Below, piece after piece: positions 59,951-64,000 of a stretch of 64,000 nucleotides of DNA. Origin of the DNA: Hyphomicrobium sp. MC1 (lineage in GTDB: Bacteria; Pseudomonadota; Alphaproteobacteria; Rhizobiales; Hyphomicrobiaceae). Positions within the stretch are counted from its first letter, which is position 1, and each line of letters opens with the position of its first letter. The position numbers were made by a program, and so were the translations under genes. The stretch lies in contig NC_015717.1 in the NCBI RefSeq assembly GCF_000253295.1, forward strand, positions 3,968,001 through 4,032,000, written 5' to 3'. The notes under the pieces are model-generated. The model was not told the DNA's origin and made no database searches. It saw only the letters and a program-made list of their open reading frames with translations.

Positions 59951-62900
59951 CTAAACGCCGGCGGAGCCGACCTTTGACGGTTTCTTCGGCTCTCTAGACG
60001 CGCTGTCACTCGAGGCCGGACCGCCGCTGGTGCTGCCGTTGCCCGGCAGTGGGGCGCCGGCGAGACGGGCGAGGCTCTGAGCAATCGACGGCGGCAGCGT
60101 CGAGAAATCAGGCTGCGTCGACGGCTGAGAGGGAAATCCCGAGCCGTTGCCATTGCCCGGAAGCGGTGGTGGCGCGGTGGGCGGGATGATGGTCGGCGTA
60201 TCGCTGCGCAGCGACGCAGGGATAGGCGTTCCGGTCCGCGGCGGTGGTGATGCCGCTTGAGATGGGGCGGAAGGCGCGCCGGGAGGCGGCGGCGCCGGAG
60301 ACGCGCTGGCGCGCGCAAGCGCCTCGGCGAGCGGTGAAACGATATTCTTGCTGCGCTCGTCCTGTTGCGCGCGATCCGGCGCCTGCCGAGATGGCGGCGA
60401 GACCGTCGTCGGTACGCCATTGGCGTGCGGCGGCGGCGCAGGCATATGGGGGGCTTGCCGGTTCGACGGCTGGGGCGACAACGAAGGCGGCGGCATGGTT
60501 TGTGGCGACGGCGCCAGCGGCCCGCCAGGACCCGACGGACCGGCGTCGGCCAGTCTCGGCGCTGCCGTTCGCGTCTGGGGCGACTGCGTGATCGGACCGG
60601 CGCCGTGGTTGCCGTTGCGATTGCTCAAGGGGTTGGGAGGAACCGGAGCCAACGCCGAGAGCGTCGGCGGAGCCGTAGCCGGGTCGGGATTGCGCGAAGG
60701 CGTATCGGCGGGCTTTGCCGAACCGTTCAAAGCACCGTTGAGAGCAGCGACGGTCGCCGGGGCGATGCCGTTGACGCCATTCGGCTTGGCGGCAGCGGGA
60801 GCGGCCGGTTTCTGACGCTGCCGGACGACCGATCCGGACGGCAAAGCCGCCGGTTTCGTCGCAGGCGAACCGGCCGTTGCCGGGACTGCGGCGGGATTGG
60901 CTGTCTTGGGATCTTGCGGCGGCGCTTTGGCCGATGCCGTAATGAGCTTTCCAGACTTCTTCGTCACCTCTTTGCCGGGCGTTTTCGCCTTTGGCCGGAA
61001 GAACCCGCGCGGCTGCAGCTTGCGCTCCGAACGCCGGACCATTTTCAAGAGCTGCGAGACGGCGCGCTCCGGGATCGGCTCGCCGAAGTGATAGCCCTGT
61101 GCGTATTCGCAACCGATCGAGCGCAGGAATGCGGCCTCGTCGGCCCGTTCGATGCCTTCTGCCGCGATGGTCATCGACAGCTCGTGCGCGAGCGCCACCA
61201 TCGACCTCATGATCGCGGCACCGTCTCCAGTGCCGCTGCCGCGGACTAGCGTGCTGTTGATCTTGATCGTATCGAAGGGGAAACGATGCAGATAGGCGAG
61301 CGATGAGAAGCCGTTGCCAAAGTCATCGAGCGTCAGCTCGACGCCCGAGCCGCTGAGCATCTTCAAAACTTCGACCGCCTGCTCTGGGTTGTCCATGAGC
61401 AGGCTCTCGGAGATTTCGAGCCGCATGGTGCCGGCGGGTGCAATATTACGGCCGAGCACATGGCGGACTTCCTGAACCGACTCCGGACGGAAGAACTGAC
61501 GGCCGGAGACATTCACCGAAACGAAGATCGGCCGCTCCGAGCGTGGCAGCTCAAGCACCCAGCGTGCAACGTCGCGCGAGGCGCGCAGGAGCAGGTGCGA
61601 GCAAAGCTTGATCAGGATCTCGCTGTCGCCAGCATCAGCCAACTGCGCCATCGGGTTGACGAGACCGAGGTTGGGATGCTCCCAGCGCAACTGGGCTTCG
61701 AAGCCGGCCAGCTCTTTGGTCGGCAGATAAACGATGGGCTGATAGAGAACCTTGAGATGGTTCTTCTCGATGGCCCGCGCCAGATCGGATTCGATCTGAG
61801 CGTCAGAATCGCGGTCGCGGCGCATCGACGGCTCGAAGACCTCGATACGGTCCGGGCCGCCGCGCTTGGCGCGATACATTGCCAGTTCGGCATCCTTCAG
61901 GAGATCGCCGTCGGCGCCTTGCGTTCCATCCCACAGCGCGACACCCATCGATCCCGTCAAGATCACTTCCTGGTTCGCAAGTGGTATCGGGGCGCGCAAG
62001 GAGCGGCGAATGCGTTCAGCGAGCGCTGGCAGATTGCGCGCTTCCCGCTCACCGATGAAGAGCAATGCGAACTGATCGCCGCCAACGCGAGCAACCGTAT
62101 CCTGCGGCCCAAGATGGCGTTGCAGGCGGCGCGCGACCGTCAGCAGCAGGCTGTCGCCGCGAACGAGGCCGAACGAAGCGTTCACGCTCTTGAACTTGTC
62201 GAGGTCGATGAAGATCACCGACGGTTTGACGGTGTTGTCAGTCTTGGCGCGGACGATGACTGACTTCAGCCGGTCGATGAACAGTTCGCGGTTGGGCAGG
62301 CCTGTCAGGCTGCAATGCACCGCGTCGTGCAATAAGCGTTCGTGCGCGCGCTTGCTGTCGGAGACATCGCGGATCAGGCCGACGCAGCGCAGGGTACGGC
62401 CGTCGGCATTGGGAACGCTGGCGGCTTCAAGCTCGAACCAGCGCCAACTGTTGTCGGCGTGGCGAAGACGGAAATCGCTCTTGATGCGAATGCCGGAGCG
62501 TTCCTGTGCCGACATCAACGTGACGCGGAAACGCTCTTTATCGGTCGGATGGACGTGTTTGAGGAAATCGTCGACTTTCGACGTCAATTCGCCCGGCATG
62601 AGAGACAAGGCGATCTCAACCTCCGGCCCGACCTTGATCTCGTCGCGGCGGATATTCCATTCCCAGATGGTCGATCCGGATGCAGCCAGCGCCAGCGACC
62701 GACCCTGCAGCTCGGTGGGAGCGCCGGTGTAAATGGCATCCGACGAGCGGAACGCAAATTGCGTGACCGTAAAGCCCATCAGAATGACGACCAGTACGAG
62801 GCCGGCGACGAGACTGGAGACGACCACGTCGCCCGACATGCGGCCGGTAAGCGTCATGCCAGTCGCGAAAATCCAGACCAGGAACAGAACCCAGGTCGGC

Positions 62901-63934
62901 ACGAGCGACAGGGCGCGATCCTGTCCCTTGAAAGCCAGGAAGAGCGTAAAGAGCGCGCCAATACTACCGATGGCCAGGAACGATAATCGGGCAAACGTCG
63001 CCGCCAGCCGCGGATCGATGACGGCGACGGCGATCAACGTCAGCTGCGCGACGATCCAGACGCCGATCATCATGCGCACGATGCCGTGCCAGAGCCCCAA
63101 GCGCAGGAACGTCGAGAAGAACATCACGAAGCTCGCCGCCATCGCCGCTTCGCCAGCGGCTCGATAGACGGCGTTGTCTTCCGGTCTCAAATTGAAGAGC
63201 TTATGGAAGAAGCCGAAATCGACACACAGATAGTTGAGGACCGTCCACGCGACCAAGGCCGCGGCGGGAAAGATCAGCTTATGGTTGGCGGCGAAGATCG
63301 ACGTCAGGAAGATCGCGAGCAGGCCCGTCAGGCCGAGCATCGCACCATTAAATAGCTGGCGGTCGCGGGTTTTGATTTCGTAGTCGATCGGCTGCCAGAG
63401 ATACATGCGGGCGTAGCGATCACCCGCAAGCTCAGCGACGTAGGTGATCGTCTGCCCCGGTTCGAGCGTGATGCGGAAAACGTCCGCCTTATCACTCTTG
63501 ATGCGTTCGGGCACGAAACCGACCGACGGCGTAACGCTCTCGATGCGGCGGGCGTCGAGGTCGGGCCAGACGGCGCCGGAGCCCACAACGTTGTAGCGGT
63601 CGGCTGTCAACAGGCGTTCAAGGGATTTGTCGGTCTTGTTCGTCAACGCGAAGACGACCCAGTTCGGACTGGTGCCCGGAACGGAGGCGCGAACGGTCAT
63701 GCGGCCGGAAACGCCGTCGGGACCGGCGGCCGTCTCGACCTGCAGGCTGTCGCCGCGGCCTTCGTAGGCTTCTCCGAGGGTCGTGATCTCGATCCGGTCC
63801 TGGTCGCCTTCGACGGGAATGGGGGTCAGCGCTTCGGCTCGTCCGACGAGCGTAACGAGGCACGTGACAACGAGGCCCAGCAACGCCAGCCAGGACCGTG
63901 CCCGTTTCCCTCCGTCAACCCCCCAGACTGCCAT
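59951..63934 (-). CDS. Membrane 7TMR-DISM-like PAS-GGDQF-EAQ protein with proline-rich tail
   Basis: A 1327-aa protein. A signal anchor (residues 13-35) precedes a periplasmic beta domain (about 40-190) and seven membrane helices (about 196-395), the 7TMR-DISM pattern. A PAS-like domain (415-525), a GGDEF domain (540-705) and an EAL domain (715-965) follow. The GGDEF motif is GGDQF (618-622) and the EAL motif EAQ (746-748). Other phosphodiesterase residues stay: YQPIV, VNVSGRQF, EISESLL, DDFGNGFSS, IKIN, AAEGIE, YAQGY. The final 355 residues are disordered and rich in Pro, Ala, Ser and Gly (PLPGNGNGSG, PLPGNGSTSG). The 66 bp upstream of the start hold no clear feature. Confidence 0.88.
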   Translation of the reverse strand: MAVWGVDGGKRARSWLALLGLVVTCLVTLVGRAEALTPIPVEGDQDRIEITTLGEAYEGRGDSLQVETAAGPDGVSGRMTVRASVPGTSPNWVVFALTNKTDKSLERLLTADRYNVVGSGAVWPDLDARRIESVTPSVGFVPERIKSDKADVFRITLEPGQTITYVAELAGDRYARMYLWQPIDYEIKTRDRQLFNGAMLGLTGLLAIFLTSIFAANHKLIFPAAALVAWTVLNYLCVDFGFFHKLFNLRPEDNAVYRAAGEAAMAASFVMFFSTFLRLGLWHGIVRMMIGVWIVAQLTLIAVAVIDPRLAATFARLSFLAIGSIGALFTLFLAFKGQDRALSLVPTWVLFLVWIFATGMTLTGRMSGDVVVSSLVAGLVLVVILMGFTVTQFAFRSSDAIYTGAPTELQGRSLALAASGSTIWEWNIRRDEIKVGPEVEIALSLMPGELTSKVDDFLKHVHPTDKERFRVTLMSAQERSGIRIKSDFRLRHADNSWRWFELEAASVPNADGRTLRCVGLIRDVSDSKRAHERLLHDAVHCSLTGLPNRELFIDRLKSVIVRAKTDNTVKPSVIFIDLDKFKSVNASFGLVRGDSLLLTVARRLQRHLGPQDTVARVGGDQFALLFIGEREARNLPALAERIRRSLRAPIPLANQEVILTGSMGVALWDGTQGADGDLLKDAELAMYRAKRGGPDRIEVFEPSMRRDRDSDAQIESDLARAIEKNHLKVLYQPIVYLPTKELAGFEAQLRWEHPNLGLVNPMAQLADAGDSEILIKLCSHLLLRASRDVARWVLELPRSERPIFVSVNVSGRQFFRPESVQEVRHVLGRNIAPAGTMRLEISESLLMDNPEQAVEVLKMLSGSGVELTLDDFGNGFSSLAYLHRFPFDTIKINSTLVRGSGTGDGAAIMRSMVALAHELSMTIAAEGIERADEAAFLRSIGCEYAQGYHFGEPIPERAVSQLLKMVRRSERKLQPRGFFRPKAKTPGKEVTKKSGKLITASAKAPPQDPKTANPAAVPATAGSPATKPAALPSGSVVRQRQKPAAPAAAKPNGVNGIAPATVAALNGALNGSAKPADTPSRNPDPATAPPTLSALAPVPPNPLSNRNGNHGAGPITQSPQTRTAAPRLADAGPSGPGGPLAPSPQTMPPPSLSPQPSNRQAPHMPAPPPHANGVPTTVSPPSRQAPDRAQQDERSKNIVSPLAEALARASASPAPPPPGAPSAPSQAASPPPRTGTPIPASLRSDTPTIIPPTAPPPLPGNGNGSGFPSQPSTQPDFSTLPPSIAQSLARLAGAPLPGNGSTSGGPASSDSASREPKKPSKVGSAGV

Positions 63935-64000
63935 TACCCCCCCAGTTCCGAAGTGCCTGACGATGGCCCCTCAGCCAGACGCGCGTAAAGCAGATGGTCT

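Noticed and set aside
60108..61249. Long open frames in other frames over the proline-rich tail
   Set aside because: Low-complexity GC-rich coding sequence leaves other frames open; the translations are Arg/Ala/Gly-rich without motifs.
1..64000. tRNA, rRNA, CRISPR, phage or insertion-sequence genes
   Set aside because: The gaps were read on both strands; no cloverleaf, repeat-spacer array, transposase or integrase was recognised. Small RNAs could be missed without a covariance-model search.

Overview
The window is high-GC chromosomal DNA from an alphaproteobacterium, most likely of the order Hyphomicrobiales and near Hyphomicrobium or another methylotroph. The evidence is an Fo-ATPase operon with split b/b' subunits kept apart from F1, a CcrM-type GANTC methylase, HdaA, an APH-fold ThrB, glycyl-tRNA synthetase with separate alpha and beta subunits, and a XoxF-type (lanthanide) PQQ methanol dehydrogenase. 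The genus is inference. I found no rRNA, tRNA, CRISPR array, insertion sequence or prophage gene.

Region 1 (1-8154): ppx (cut by the window edge), ppk, hdaA, a PerM-type permease, a CDP-alcohol phosphatidyltransferase and a DUF2066 protein read leftward; purM diverges to the right. Region 2 (8193-13744) separates purM from purN. It holds xoxF with a structured leader, a small conserved-looking ORF, a GT4 glycosyltransferase, a small secreted protein and a GT1-type glycosyltransferase. Region 3 (13976-19314): purN, a solitary cytochrome P450, a 65-aa unknown, dctA, a DinB-family gene broken by one in-frame TAA, and ndk. Region 4 (19554-23726): a GYF_2 membrane protein, a DUF3147 protein, an ABC-F ATPase and a small membrane protein.

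Region 5 (24035-30220) is a leftward block: DUF2007 protein, N6-adenine tRNA methyltransferase-like protein, S49 protease, a 67-aa protein, glyQ, a proline-rich membrane protein translationally coupled to glyQ, then glyS. Region 6 (30312-41570) holds isoprenoid genes (polyprenyl diphosphate synthase, ispE), a TPR lipid- or envelope-type secreted protein, ETF-ubiquinone oxidoreductase, a UDG, moaB, a GT2, a radical SAM protein, rnhB and ccrM. Region 7 (41890-51465): a canonical PAS-GGDEF-EAL protein, mutY, a DciA-like gene, two DsbA-like proteins (one soluble, one lipoprotein), smc and a small membrane protein.

Region 8 (51623-54367) is the Fo operon atpI-B-E-b'-b with a good sigma70-type promoter and a strong terminator. 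Region 9 (54411-63934): a secreted or lipoprotein gene, ispH, thrB, rnhA, a peroxiredoxin, a DsbD-N-like periplasmic protein, YqgE/AlgH, and a 1327-aa membrane PAS-GGDQF-EAQ protein with a very long proline-rich tail.

The most notable observations are: two adjacent hairpins in the xoxF leader, one abutting the Shine-Dalgarno; the DinB nonsense codon lying between its metal-ligand histidines; the accessory block splitting purM from purN; two GANTC sites upstream of ccrM and a 14-bp inverted repeat just after it; a membrane protein embedded between glyQ and glyS; and two kinds of intergenic palindromic repeat.
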